Assembly: GCA_033816765.1 (NCBI GenBank)
Contig: CM066291.1
Location: forward strand, 3,720,001 to 3,784,000
Direction: 5' to 3'
DNA length: 64,000 nt
Source: Nothopassalora personata
Lineage: Eukaryota; Ascomycota; Dothideomycetes; Mycosphaerellales; Mycosphaerellaceae
Shown: piece after piece, positions 9,922 to 24,162 of the stretch
Position numbering within the stretch: position 1 is the stretch's first letter
Layout: every line of letters starts with the position of its first letter
Notes under the pieces: model-generated
Databases searched by the model: none
What the model saw: the letters and a program-made list of their open reading frames with translations, nothing else
Told to the model about the DNA's origin: nothing
Translations under genes and position numbers: made by a program

Positions 9922-12545
9922 CGCTATATCATCTAGATTCGTCTAGAAGATTACTAAATAATCCTTAGAGAGTAAATGTCCCTATATTTACTCTTAAACT
10001 TTAACTTATAGAGGTAATAAAAGACTCGTATACGTCCGTTAAATTATTTAAAGCCTAAGCTATAATAACTTACTTAGGTAGTTCTATACCCTTAGACTTT
10101 AAATCGTCGTATGAACGGCGAATAGTAGTCGTATATTTCTCTATCGAATTATTACTCTTAAAGAGCGTAGTATTAAAAAGCTCTCTTAAAAGTAGGAACG
10201 AGGAATTAAAATCTTTAGGACTATATAAATCCTCTAGGGTATTCTACGCTTCTAGGGCGGTATTCTTAGTTTATATTTATAATAAAGGCCCGTCCTTAAT
10301 AGATAATCTTATAACGGTAAGAGCTTTTTGCTTTATATCTTCCTTATCCGTAATAGGTTCCTCTATAGCCTCAGTAAGGCCTTCTTTTATAAGGTACGCT
10401 TTAATTCTTAAGGCCTAAAATTAATAATTAATTTAGCCTTAAAACGCGTAATATTAAATATCTTATCGTTAATAGACATTATTATTACGCTTTATAATTC
10501 TAGCATTTTGTGTTTCTAGAATTAGGGATAGAAGCGTCCTTAGAAGGAAAAATAAGAGCAATTTTTAATCCCTTAGAAATGCCTTATCCTTTTTATAGAG
10601 AAATAAGTATAATACTCTAGCTACTTTCGTAGGGTCCCCCCTGAAGATTTCGCTATTTTTTGTCCTAACGTATTAGTATATAGATTACTAGTAGGTTCCC
10701 CTTAAGGATTTTATACTACTAGTAACGCTAAAACTTCTAATTACTTAGAATAGCGCTCCGTAGGGACTTTATAATGCTATAGACTCTCGAGAGGAAAATC
10801 CACCTTATATAGACGGTTTAAAAACAGGTCCGTTTGTATTTTTAGCTCGTAGGGTCATTAAGATATTACCGTTTCTAAGAACGGTAAACTTTTTAGAGGT
10901 TAAAACACCCTAGGTTTTAAAAATCCGGGGTCTTTCCTAATTAGGAAGGTATATCAAGATTGGCTATGTCGCGTCGCTAGGTTATATATACCTCCTAGGT
11001 ATTATTATTTTAGGTATAGTACCGGTAATAAAGGTAAGGGAAATCCTTATCCGAGTCGAACCTTATTTGTTTTTCGAAGGTTCCTACTTACTTCTCGCTA
11101 GGTTTCGCTTATTTTTGCTTAGTTTCGTTTGTTTCTACGCCTAACGGTATAAATAAGGCGTAGGTATTACTTTCTAATTAGTAGGGACGACTAGGTTCCT
11201 TAGGCTAAGAGCTATTCGGGCTTATAACCTATTAGAAGGTAGGTATAGAGTAGAAGTAAGCCTTAGGATAGTCGTAGTAAATAGTAGGTATAAGAGGTAT
11301 AGGAGTAGTTAGTAGTAGGTATAATAGTAGTAAGAGTAGTAGAACTTACTTTATTACTTATACCTATCTAGAGGACTAATTCTACTTTTATTTATATTCG
11401 ATTATAGACTCCTAGAACTTTCTATACTACGGAATCTATTACGTAGGCATATATATTCTTAGAAGTGGATTCGTAAGAAGTTATAGCTAGAACACTCTCT
11501 TTAATTCTATAACTTAACTTCTAGACCGCGTAGAGCGTTCTAGATTTTTATACTATTAGAAACTTACACATTCTAATTATGCTAGAAGCCGCTAGTCCGG
11601 CTCTAGACTATTACGGCTATAGTCGAGTTATTTATAGCGCTATAAATGAAAGTTCTAGTATTCCACTATCTTAGGATTGTAAATAAGATAGTAACTACTA
11701 AGAATAGTAGTCTATATCCACTTTAAGCTAAGAGCACTTCGCTAAGTAGCTATATAAAGCTTATAAACTAATAATAAATAGTAGAGATGCTTACTTTAAT
11801 ATAGCTATAATAACTAAAGAGTATAGAATTAAGTTTATTAATTAGCTATAATAAGTATTAGTATAAAGTATTTAATATAATTCATAAGACACTAAGTTAT
11901 ACTATTATTATAAAGATAATAAGAATTACTTTACTTTATAGAAAGTAGATTAGATAGGAACTTGTAATTAAAGAAATAGAGAGAAAGGTAGAGAAGGGAA
12001 TATATATATATAGATTCTAAATAGAACTACTATAGAAGCTAACTCTAGCCTTACTAGTTTAGCTCTAAGATAATATATATACTATTAGATAAGATACTAT
12101 TAATAGCCTAAGACACGTAGAGGAGTGCGTAGCCTAGTATAGGTCTATAGTATATATCGTTAGGATACTATCGTTACTAGCGTTTACTAAGTTTCACTAA
12201 GATTTTCTCCTCTTATTTAATAATGGGAAAAGTCCGTACGCGTTATTTCCCGCGCCCGGGGCGTATAAAACATTATATATACGTCTTAGTCCTATTACTT
12301 TTATTAAATACCTCTATTAACTCTACTACTTATAACAGTTTAGTTCCGTAGGAAGCTAGAATTACTAACCTATATATAACGTACTCTATTTTAGCATTCG
12401 AATACTAAATAGAAAACATAAAGGCATAACTAAGGCGACGATTAAGTACGATATCTCGCCCTTATAGAGCGTAAATAGAGTAAGTAGAGTTATAATAGAG
12501 ATATATAATATACGGCTATACCCGGCTTTATAAGCCGTACGTAAC
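9890..12545 (-). mobile_element. RIP-degraded Ty1/copia-type remnant with gag relic
   Basis: Reading the minus strand from an ATG at 10479 down to about 9900 gives a frame riddled with TAG/TAA. It still shows the pattern of a copia-type gag polyprotein (UBN2/gag-polypeptide): MSINDKIFNITRFKAK near the start, then LSIKDGPLL, a TLEDLYSPKDF segment and ELFNTTLFKSNNSIEKY. The part from 10480 to 12545 has the same composition but no domain I can name. CpA and TpG are strikingly rare throughout. The left border truncates the zinc-finger gene; the right border is the 5' LTR at 12546. Confidence 0.6.
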
Positions 12546-12966
12546 TGTTACGGATTGATATAGCGAAGACTTCCGTCTAACTAATCGATGCTTTATAGCT
12601 TATAGAGACGGTATAAGCTAATAAGACGTAACGCGACGCTATAAGAGCGCGACGACTATCGAGCCTACGATATATCGAGCTAGCGCGACATAGCGCGCCT
12701 ACTAAGAGCTTCGAGCTAGAAGCATTCTCCTTTATATTTAGGAACGCTAAGAATCCCTTATGGTTTCGATGCGTTTAACTTACTATTTAATATTACTGTT
12801 TAGAATATACTATAACCTAACCTCTACCTTACTACTACTTAGTCTTTATAAGATAAGACAGCTACTGCTTTATTACTTTCCCTTGACTTCCTATCGGCCC
12901 GAAAATAGACCCGATTAAGCTTATCTTCTTAACTTGTAATATTATTAGGTTATACTAAACCTAATA
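12546..12966 (+). repeat. 5' LTR of element 1
   Basis: 421 bp, starting TGTTACGGATTG (un-mutated TG) and ending AACCTAATA (CA mutated to TA). The right half matches the solo LTR at 24882-25261 in reverse complement, while the left half (U3) does not. Confidence 0.75.
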
Positions 12967-15900
12967 GCTTTAAACGCCCTCTACGATAGGAGACCGATAG
13001 AGTAAACGGAGAACACCCGCCCCTAGTAAAGTAAGTAGAGCCTGACGACCTTAGACCGCGAACGATACTATTAATGCCTTAGCTACTTATATAGGTAACG
13101 ATACCCTTAAGGTTAGTAAGCCGGAATACTACTATAGCGACCGAGACAAGTTTAACACTTAGGTTTCTTAGATAGATATATACTTCTTATTTAACTCTAT
13201 GCCTAAGAACCTTAAGCCTATCTTTACTACTACCTTCTTAAGAGGACGAGCATAGCATTAGGTTAAACTATTCCTTAGGAAATACCTAGACAGTAACAGA
13301 GAAGATAATGCCGACGGAATCTTTAGGTTATATAACTATCTTAAGTATGCTATAAAGAGCGTCTTTAGTGTCTCTAATAAGATTACTACTACCGTTCGTG
13401 TTATTTAGCATTTAACCTACAAGACATCTACTACCGAATATACTACTAAATTCTAGGAATACGCGTAACTTACCGATTAGGACGACGAAGCACCTTAAGT
13501 TATATACCAAAGAGGACTAAAGGAGTACATTAAGGACGAGTTAATAAGGGACGGTCGGAAGATTGATAGCTTAGGCGACCTCGTTAGAGTTACGATTAAT
13601 CTTAACGATAAGCTCAACGAGAGAGCTATAGAACGACGATACGACTCTAAGATATCCGGAAAGGCTAGATATATACTAGGCTACGATAACCGTAATAGAG
13701 GCTTCTACGATAACTATAATAATAAGCCTAGGGACAAACCGTACTACGGACTATAGCTAATAGAGCTCGATGTTACCGAGAAAGGTCGTAAGATTAGGAT
13801 TAGTAACGGGAATAGAGCATCCCGGAGTTCGAAAGAAACACGAACTTACTATAGATATAGTAAACCTAGCTACCTAGTAAGGGACTGCCGCGGTAAGAAT
13901 ATAGTACGCCGCGAATAGTTTAATATAATACAACCCCGAGCTAGTAAATCTAAGAGTAGCGTTAGATCTCGAGGAGATACCGACTATACTCGGAGAGTAG
14001 GGGAGAGAGCTAGTAATAGAAGCACGACGCCTCTCCTAGACCCCTTAGAAGGACGAGGAGGGTACTATAAGTAGTAAATAGTAGTGATTCTATTTAATGT
14101 AAAGAACTAACTACGATAGTTTAATATAATAACACAAAGAGTCGACTACGAGATTAAATCCGAATCTCGAAATAGTTATAGAAGCCTTTATTAGCGATTC
14201 TATTACTAAGACTCGTATTAAGTTTACTACGCCGCGAAGTTAGGCGTAGGGTATTAGCCTTAATAACTAAGAGGAACCCTAGGAGCAACGTATAGGTAAA
14301 ACGCTACGCTCCGAGAAGTAGACATCGACGAATCCTACTTTAACGATAATAGAAGCGATAAAGAAAACTAAGACCTAGGATAGAACAAACTATAGTTACC
14401 GGAACTATAGGAAGAAAGTTAAGAAACTACCGGGCTAGATACTATCGAGGAAGACTAGGATCCGGAAGAATTAAGCAAAGAAGATTCCTCCGAAGGAGAA
14501 GAGAGCGACACTAACGGCGACAATAAACAATTAACCTTTACGATCGATGCACCTAAGAAGCTATACGATATAATCGTTTATCTATAGAGAAGGTATAAAG
14601 GAATTCCCACTAAAAATATCGGGACGACGAATACTATACCTAAACGAGTTTGATAAAACCCTTAATATATTACGAGTAATAGCTTAGACATACCTAATTA
14701 TAAGTGTTATAGAGAATCTCGCGATAGTAGTTACCGAACGACTACCTCTAGGAAGTAGAGTAATAGGTACGGGATACCTTATACCGTTAGGAACATTTAT
14801 ATCGAATAAATTACGTAACGTAGTATAACACGTACGCGTACTCTATTAGAAACGTAGAAGATCTAGGAACGTTACTAAATGTAGGTACGGATATAGAAAG
14901 GCTCGCGCTAGGTTTAAGCGGAGGCCTCGAGACACGAAGTACGACGTTCTATATACGAATAGGGAAAAGGATTAACTCCCTAGGGATAAGCGACCGAAGG
15001 GAGTTATACGATATAGAAAAGGCTTGAGTATTACTAACGATAATAGTGTTTCGAACTAAGATTATTATTAACGGGCATAAGATAGATGCTATAATGGATT
15101 CTGGAGTAAGCGGGAACTTTACCTCCGAATTATTTATTATAAGATATAAGATCGCTACCTATAAAAAGAAAGAGGGTTACGAATTAATCGCGGTAGACGG
15201 ATTATCCTTACCTAGTATAGAGCGCGAGACGATACCGCTACTACTTGCTATCTAATAGTACTACGAGGAGATTATCTTAGATATTACTAATATATCTAGT
15301 TATAATATCGTACTAGGTATACCTTAGTTAAGAAAGCATAATCTAGTAATCGACTAGAGAAGAGGAGTACTTATATTTAGGGAATGCGACTGCATTATCG
15401 ACATTTAGCCTACGTAGCGGTAGCTTTTGCTAGTAGATAAGGTAAAGAGACAGCTAAACAGGATATAGCTTACGCCGAATAGAAGGATAGAAGAACTACC
15501 TTCGACCGGGATAGATACTAGCGTAGGGCCGCCGGGTTACGAAGTTACTAGTAGTAATAGAAGTAACGTACTATCGAAGGATACTAACATCTTAGAGTTA
15601 AGTATTCCTAAAGAGTATCGTAAGTAGTCGCGACTCTTTAAAGAGGAAAGAGGTAAGGATGCCTTACCTAAGCACTAACTATAGGATTATAAGATAAACA
15701 TTTAGCTAGGGAAAGAGCCTCTATAGGGACGCCTATATTAAATGTCTAAGAAAGAGTTATAGACCCTACGAGAATAGCTACAGGAGAAGCTAGCTAAAGG
15801 ATAGATAAGAAGATCTACCTTAAGTATAGGAACTCTATATATATTCGTTCTAAAAGCAAACGGGAAGTTACGACTCGTATAAGACTATAGGAAGTTAAAC

Positions 15901-17645
15901 GAGATTACGATTAAGAACCGATACCCGCTACCTAACATCGAAGAAGCATAAGATAGATTAACCGGATTAGACTAGTATACGAAGATTAACCTACGAGATG
16001 CCTTCTACGCTATAAGGATAGCGGAAGGAGACGAATAGAAAACCGCTTTTAGAATAAGATACGGAATTTACGAATTCTTAGATTTCTACTAATAGGATTA
16101 ACTAACGTACCCGCATCCTACTAGGACCTTGTTAATAAAACACTTAGAGACCTACTCGTCGTATACGTTATCGCCTACATAGACGACATACTAGTCTATA
16201 CGAAAGATCCCTTTAGAATTACATAAAACAAGTCTAGGATGTATTCGAACGACTTAAGCGTTTAGGATTGAAAACAGTACCCGAGAAATGCGAATTCTAT
16301 AAGAAAGAAGTTAAGTTCTTAGGCTTTATTATTAGTACTATAGGGATAACGATCGACCCTACGAAAACATAGTTAATTAGAGAATAGCTAGAACTAAAAA
16401 CAGTTAAGGACGTATAATTATTCCTTAGACTAGCGAACTATAACCGGAAATTTATTAAGGACTACGTAAAAACAGTAGTACTAATAACGATACTTACGAG
16501 AAAAGACATTACCTAGGAATAGGGAAAGGAATAGATTAAAGCGTTTAAGAAACTTAAGGAACAATACGCTTTAGCCCCTACGCTTCGACTATTCGATAGT
16601 AGTAAGGAAGTCTACATCGATACCGATACGTCTAATATAGCAATAGGCGCGTGTCTAATATAGACACACGATAGGTAGAGACACCTAGTAGCCTATTACT
16701 CCCGGAAAATAACCTATAGCGGAATAGAACTACGACATCTATAATAAAGAGCTTCTAGCTATTATTACTACTATATAACATTAGAGAGTATACGTCGAGG
16801 GCCTACCGAAGTTAACGATTCTTTCTAACTATAAGAATCTTACGTACTTTACGACGACGAAAGAACTTACCCGAAGGCAAGCCCGCTAGTCGGAGCTACT
16901 AGGATAGTATAAGTTCGAAATTAGATATACTCTAGGACGAGAAAATAGCCGCGCCGACGCGCTAAGCTAAAGAAGCGACTATATAGAAGGAAAAGAACTA
17001 GTGTAACATAAAGTACTTAGGATAAACCCCGACGGAAGTCTTAGCGCTAATATAAGAGAATTTAACAATATCGTAAGGACACTAGGCGACAAGGACGAAC
17101 AATTCCCTATATCGTAAGGAAAATACTAAGTACCTAAGGATTAAGAAGAAGAATATATACGATAACATTACGACGGACTAATATATAGGCACCCTAGAAC
17201 TTTAAAGACAATAGACCTAATATAACGTAGTTTCTTATTCCTATAGATAAGACTTAAGGTGTTACGCTATATTAAATAATACGTATACTACTAACGAAAC
17301 AAGGCTACGAGACATGTAAAATACGGTTACCTATAGTTTAGGACACTACCGACGAAACCATAGGACGAAGTTATAATAGACTTTATTACGAAACTCCTAC
17401 CGTTAAGAGATTAAGTTATAAAACAACTATACGACATAATACTAGTTATATTTAATAGACTTACGAAATACGTACACTTCATTCCTACATTAGAAAAATA
17501 TAATATAGAGTAGCTCGGATACCTCGTACTAGATAGACCTATCCGGTACTACGGATTCCCTTAAGCGTTTATAACGGATAGAGATAAGCTCTTTACATCG
17601 AACTACTAGAAGACGCTTATAGGAACGATCGGAATTAAATATAAG
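12546..17645 (+). mobile_element. Ty3/gypsy chromovirus-like element 1, RIP-degraded, truncated in integrase
   Basis: A 5' LTR (12546-12966) is followed by a plus-strand gag relic at about 13120-13670, with a zinc knuckle near 13848-13897 whose Cys codons are partly Tyr. The protease relic at 15046-15255 keeps the MDSG active-site motif. Reverse transcriptase at about 15720-16480 keeps YIDDILVYT near 16180, RNase H lies at about 16560-16990, and the start of integrase follows. It stops at 17645, where the LTR of element 2 begins; the matching place in element 2 is inside the integrase. Gln and Trp codons are repeatedly TAG/TAA, so nothing is functional. No 3' LTR of this copy is present. Confidence 0.8.
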
Positions 17646-18005
17646 TATTACGGAATAATTCCTAGGGACCCTGGAATTATAACGATAAGACAAACACGTA
17701 ACTTATCCTACCTAAGCGCTTAGACTTAGAGCGATTAGACTACTTATGCTTAGACTAATTAGACTGCTTATGCTTAGAATAATTAGACTAATTACCGAGA
17801 TCTACGAATATCTTTTGTATTTAGGAACGCTAGAAACCCTTATAGTTCTAATACGTTTAACTTATGTTACTATCTTACTAATTAGAATATAACTCTTATT
17901 CTAATTATTTATCTTCGCTTAGCTTACTTTAGCCTCTCTAAAGAATACCGCTACGTGACTTAACTTATCTCTCCTTTAAGACTAGCCCTAGAACGACATA
18001 TAACA
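17646..18005 (+). repeat. 5' LTR of element 2
   Basis: 360 bp, from TATTACGGAATAATTCC to ATATAACA. Its U3 half matches the solo LTR at 24882-25261, including a repeated TAGACTAATTAGACT unit. Its right half matches the 3' LTR of element 2. Confidence 0.8.
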
Positions 18006-21000
18006 CTTTAAACGCCCTTAGGATAAGCGCTACTTAAGTAGCTAGTAGGGGAACACCCGCCCCTAGCGAAGTAGGAAGCATCCGCCGTACGCTACTATAA
18101 TAGACTACTACGAAGGACGATAAGTCTAATAACGATAACGAGCCTACTCTAAGGAAGAACGACGTTAAGGCTACTAAGCTAGACCTCTTCTATAGAGATA
18201 GGGCTAAGTTCGACGACTAGATTAATTAGATAGATATATATCTTATGTTTAACCTAGTCGATGCTAATAAAAGAACTATCTTCGCTATAACGTACCTTCG
18301 CGAAAGTACGTAGAACTAGATTAAACCTTACCTTAAGGAATACCTTGAAGGTATAGAACGATTAGACCCTACCGGAATATTTAGGAGCTATACACTCTTT
18401 AAAGAAAAGATAAAATTAATCTTTAGAACCTCGAACGAAGTCTAATAGGCTATACAAATCATTTAACACCTAAAATAGAAGACGTCTACTTTAGAGTATA
18501 CCGCTAAATTCGAAGAATACGGACAAATTACCGGATAGGACTAGACGGCGTTAATAACTATGTTCCGACGTAGACTTAAGGACTCCGTTAAGGACGAGTT
18601 AATAAGATACGGGGGACGGATTACTAATCTCGAAGAGCTAATAAAGGCGTCGATTAATATCGATAACTAGCTCTAGGAACGACACTAGGAAAAGAAATAC
18701 GACTCTAAAGTAGGAGGTATAGTAGGATACGCTCCGGATCGTAGACCCTTAGGAGGATATATTACGAAGGGAGAATTCTTACGATAAAGCTAGCCCTACT
18801 ATAGACTATAGCTAATGGAACTAGACGTTACCTAACGAGGACGGAGGATCGATAAGAGTAGGGGCTACGGAAAGCCCTTTAAAGAAAAAGGAAAACTTAT
18901 ATACTATGCCTATAGTAAGGAAGGTTATATAGCGCGGGATTGCTACGGTAAGAATATAGTACGCCGCGAGCAGTTTAATATAATATAACTAAAGGTAGGC
19001 AAATCTAGGAGTAGTATTAGACCCCGATAATTTAACTATACCTAGAGAGTAGAGGAGAAGGATAGTAACCGGGTTACGACGCCTCTCCTAGACCCCTTAT
19101 TAAGCGAGGACTTATCCAAAGAAGAAGAGAGCGATACCGACGACGAAAACAAAGTATATATATTTACGGTAGATACGCTAAAGAAACTCTATAAGTTAAT
19201 TATCTACCTCTAACGAAGGTACGAAGAATTCCTACTAAAGTTCTTAGGGAAACGATACCTAAACCCTAATAAATTCGATAAGATACTCGATATAATGAGG
19301 GGTATAAGTATAGGGCTACCTAACTATAAACAATACTAAGAACTTAGCTAAAGCGGTTATCGAACAACTACCTATAGGAAGCCGAATAACAGATACCGGA
19401 TACCTAATACCGGTAGGAACTTTCGTCTTAAACGAACTACGAATAGTAGTATAGTATATACGGGCTCTCTACTTAGAATCGTAGAAGATCTAGGAACGTA
19501 ATAGACTATAAGTATAGATATAGGGTAACGGGCTATAGGTTCTAGCCGAAGCCTCTAGGCACGAAGTATAGCGAACTATATACTATTCGGGAAAAGGATT
19601 AGCTCCCTAGGAATAAGCGACCGGAGGGAGTTATATAATACTTAGGCTTACGTATCGACATTAAATATAGTTTTCTAGACATAAGCAATCGTTAACGGAC
19701 ATAAGACTAGTGTTATAATCGACTTAGGAGTAGCGGGGAATTTTATCTCCGAGTCTTTTATAAGAAGAAACGGGTTAGCTACCCTAAAGAAGAAATAGAG
19801 TTACGAGTTAATCGCGGTAGACGAATTATCGTTACCTAGCGTAGAATAGAAGACGATACTATTGCTACTAGCTATCTAATAGCACTACGAGAATATTACC
19901 TTAGATGTTACTAATATAGCTAGTTATAACATAGTATTAGGTATACCTTAGTTAAGAAAGCATAATCTAGTAATCGACTAGAGAAGAGGAGTACTTATAT
20001 TTAGGGAATGCGATTGCGTTATCGACATTTAGCCTACGTATCGACAGCGGACGATAGTAGATAAGGTAAGGAAATAGCTTAACGCATTCGAGCTTACGCC
20101 GAATAGAAGGAATTAAGAACTACCTTCGACCGGGATAGACACTAGCGTAGGGCCGCCGGGTTACGAAGTTACTAGTAGTAATAGAAGTAACGTACTATCG
20201 AAGGATACTAACATCTTAGAGTTAAGTATTCCTAAGGAGTATCGTAAGTAGTCGCGACTCTTTAAAGAGGAAAGAGGTAAGGATACCTTACCTAAGTACT
20301 AACTATAGGATTATAAGATAAACATTTAGCTATAGAAAGAGCCTCTATAGGGACACCTATATTAAATGTCTAAGAAAGAGCTATAGACCCTACGAGAATA
20401 GCTAAAGGAGAAGCTAGCTAAAGGATAGATAAGAAGATCTACCTTAAGTATAGGAACTCTATATATATTCGTTCTAAAAGTAAACGGGAAGTTACGACTC
20501 GTATAAGACTATAGGAAGTTAAACGAGATTACGATTAAGAACTGATACCCGCTACCTAACATTAAAGAAGTATAAGATAGATTAACCGGATCGGACTAGT
20601 ATACTAAGATTAACCTACGAGATGCCTTCTACGCTATACGAATAGTAGAAGGAGAAGAATAGAAAACCGCTTTTAGAATAAGATACGGACTCTACGAATT
20701 CTTAGTTATGCTAATAGGATTAACTAACGTACCCGCATCCTACTAGGACCTTGTTAACGAAACACTTAGAGACCTACTCGACGTATACGTTATCGCCTAT
20801 ATAGACGACATACTAGTCTATACGAAAGGATCCCTATAGGAACATATAAGACAAGTCTAGGACGTCTTTAAACGACTTACGTAATTAGGATTTAAGACGG
20901 CACCTAAGAAATGCGAATTCTATAAGAAAGAAGTTGAATTCTTAGGCTTTATTATTAGTACTATAGGGATAACGATCGACCCTACGAAAACATAGTTAAT

Positions 21001-23159
21001 TAGAGAATAGCTAGAACTAAAAACAGTTAAGGACGTATAATTATTCCTTAGATTAGCGAACTACAACCGGAAATTTATTAAGGACTACGTAAAGATAGTA
21101 GCACTAATAACGATACTTACGAGAAAAGACGTTACCTAGAAATAGAGAAAGGAACAAATTAAAGCGTTTAAGAAACTTAAGGAATAATACGCTTTAGCCC
21201 CTACGCTTCGATTATTCGATAGTAGTAAGGAAGTCTATATCGAGACTAATACGTCTAATATAGCAATAGGCGCGTGTCTAACATAGGCATACAATAGGAA
21301 AAGACACCTAGTAGCCTATTACTCCCGGAAAATAACTATAGCGGAACAGAACTACGATATCTATAATAAAGAGCTTCTAGCTATTATTACTACTATATAA
21401 CATTAGAGAGTATACGTCGAGGGCCTACCGAAGTTAACGATTCTTTCTAACTATAAGAATCTTACGTACTTTAGACGACGAAAGAACTTACCTAAAGGCA
21501 AGCCCGCTAGTCGGAGCTACTAGGGTAATATAAGTTCGACATTAAATATACTCTAGGAAAGGAGAATAGCCGCGCTAATGCGCTAAGCCAAAGAAGCGAC
21601 TATATAGAAGGGAAAGAACTAGTATAACATAAAATACTAAAGACGAACTCTATAGAAGGGAAAGAACTAGTATAACATAAAATACTAAAGACGAACCCTA
21701 ACGGAAGCCTTAGTACTAACACTAGAGAATTTAATAACATCGTACGGATATTAGGCAATAAGGACGAACAATTCCCTATATTGTAAGGAAAATACTAAGT
21801 ACTAAAGGATCGAGAAGAAGAATGTATACGATAACATTATAACGGACTAACTTACGGACACCCTAGAACTTTAAAGACAATAGACCTAATATAGCGTAGC
21901 TTCTTATTCCTATAGATAAGATAAAAGGTACTACGCTATATTAAGTAATGTATGCACTGTTAACGAAACAAGGCTACAAGACATGCAAAATACAGTTACC
22001 TACAGTTTAGGACACTACTAATAAAACCATAGAACGAAGTTATAATAGACTTTATTATAAAACTCCTACCGTTAAGAGACTAAGTTACGAAATAACTATA
22101 CGACATAATACTAGTTATAGTTAATAGACTTACGAAATACGTATACTTTATTCCTACATCGGAAACATACAATGTAAAATAGCTCGGATACCTTATACTA
22201 GATAGACTTATCCGATACTATAGATTCCCCTAAGCGATTATAATAGATAGAGATAAGCTATTTACATTAAATTACTAGAAAACGCTTATAGGAACGATCG
22301 GAATTAAACATAAGCTATTAATAGCATATTATCTAGAAATAGACGGATAGACCGAGAGGATAAATTAGACGCTAGAACAATACCTACGGCACTACGTTAA
22401 CTACGTATAAGACAACTAGGTTTTATTACTGCTAATAGCGTAGATCGTACTAAATAACTACAAATCGGAGACAACTTTAACGATACTATTTTATACGAAC
22501 TTTAGTAAAGATCCTAACTTATTTAGAACACCTAGATCCTATCTATAGGCCGAAAGAGCAATCGTAACGACGGATACTCTTAAGGAAGTACATAAAGAAA
22601 CACGTAAGGCGATCCAAGATATATAATAAAAACTGTCTTAATAACAGTAAGATATAGGGAAAACGGCACCTCTACTAAAAGAGGGGGATAAGGTCTATCT
22701 CCTTGTAGAAAACTTAAGAATAAGAAGATAGACTAAGAAACTAGATTACGTTAAGGTCGGACTATTTTCTATTGATAAAGTTATAGGACTAGTTAACTAC
22801 CGCCTACAACTACTATACGACGCTAAAATCTACCTAGTCTTCTATATCTCTAAGCTAGAACCCGCGGACGCTAAAACACCTTACTAAGAAAGCTTCTATT
22901 TTAAACTAGAAGTAGAAAACGAATTTAAAGTCGAAAAGATCCTAGATAAGAAAGGTTAGCGATATCTTATTAAGTAGAAAGGATATAACGAATCGGAGAA
23001 GACCTAGGAACTAGAAAAGAACCTACAAAATTGTTAATAAAAGATCTAGGAATATAAGAAAGAAAGACACGTACCTAAGAACTAGAGGGAGTAGGATCCG
23101 AGGAAGATACAATAGCCTCCTCTAGAGTAGGGTAGGCCTAGAGAGCATTATCCGGAATT

Positions 23160-23700
23160 AGCGATAACTCCTCCTACAAAGAAATCGGCATTTAGAAGAC
23201 CGCTTGTAATTCCTTAGGAGTACCCTCGGGAACGAGAAGACACGACGAAGGGGTAGAAAGCGCTTCTATACCCTCGGCTAGAAGTTTCTATAAATCCTCG
23301 AAATCCTTCGCGATCGCTTTCTCCTCGCGCTCTTTAGTAACGCGCAATTGTTTACGTAAACGATAAACCTTTAACATTGCCTCCGTTACCTTCTCTTTAG
23401 TATCGTCGAGTTCCCGCTTAAGCTTTCGACGTTAATTACGGAGTCTCTCCTATTCGGTCTAGGTAATAGTTACGTTACACTTTACGCCTTTCCGGACGTA
23501 TTCCGAGTAATACCTAAATCGAACGTCTACTATACATCGCGGACGACTCTTCCCTTTAGAAACCCGCGCCTTTTAATAACCGGTATATAGAGACTGCATT
23601 TCGCGACCTTCGGACTCGATACCTAACGCTTAACGTTCTTAACGCTCTTAACGAGTTAGCGGCTCTCTACTTATAGTACGATAAAAAACAGACATACCGA
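23160..23700 (-). pseudogene. RIP-destroyed antisense gene relic (Cys-cluster plus coiled coil) in element 2
   Basis: On the minus strand, opposite to gag-pol, a frame beginning near 23682 retains a recognisable relative of the intact antisense protein at 40598-41237. Shared features in order are a Cys-rich region with several Cys codons now Tyr (RYYSEYVRKGVKC against GRCSECNEHNIKGC), a TE-ERLR/AEWKSLQ segment, and a long helix (VYRLRKQLRVTKEREEKAIA against ARLRRQLELHEKREGEAIA). At least seven in-frame TAG/TAA stops are present. It sits between chromodomain and polypurine tract, the same place as in the intact element, so the antisense gene belongs to the family and was not picked up recently. 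Confidence 0.65.
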
Positions 23701-23742
23701 GAAAATTAAGACTCGGGACGAGCTTAGCTAAGAGGGGGATAG

Positions 23743-24162
23743 TATTACGGATTTAAAGAACGAGAGAAAGAGAGTCCCGTAAGATACGTACTAGGAATAT
23801 AGAAACTAGAAGATAAGGTCTAATTGCTTAGATCTCTAACGCGATTAGGTTACGTACGCGACCGTAGCGAACCTACATAGTCAAACACGTAAAGCTAGGC
23901 GACTAGACGACTAGACGACCGGTCGACTAGTCGGATAGTTAACTATAGAGCTAAGACATAGCAGTGTCTCCTTTATATTTAGGAACGCTAAAAACCCTTA
24001 TAGTTCTAATGCGTTTAACTTATGTTACTATCTTACTAATTAGAATATACTCTTATCCCAATTATTTATCTTCGCTTAGCTCGCTTTAGCCTCTCTAAAG
24101 AATACCGCTACGTGACTTAACTTATCTCTCTTTTGAGACTAGCCCTAGAACGAGATATAACA
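23743..24162 (+). repeat. 3' LTR of element 2
   Basis: 420 bp, starting TATTACGG right after the polypurine tract and ending GATATAACA. The right half is nearly the same as in the 5' LTR, but the left (U3) half is unrelated to it, which is abnormal for two LTRs of one insertion. Confidence 0.8.

Larger units (their letters stand above)
17646..24162 (+). mobile_element. Ty3/gypsy chromovirus element 2, full-length but RIP-degraded, with antisense gene relic
   Basis: Two LTRs bracket a plus-strand gag relic (about 18115-18720) with a zinc knuckle near 18898-18950 and a protease relic near 19690-20040. Reverse transcriptase (about 20340-21060) carries YIDDILVYT near 20810, followed by RNase H (about 21230-21560), integrase (about 21940-22900) and a C-terminal chromodomain at about 22915-23045. 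The chromodomain places it in the chromovirus clade. Between the chromodomain and the polypurine tract AGAGGGGGATAG (23731-23742) lies about 0.7 kb whose minus strand encodes a decayed gene, listed separately. Stops replace many Gln/Trp codons, so the element is dead. No matching target-site duplication is visible (left ATAAG, right CTTCT). Confidence 0.85.
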
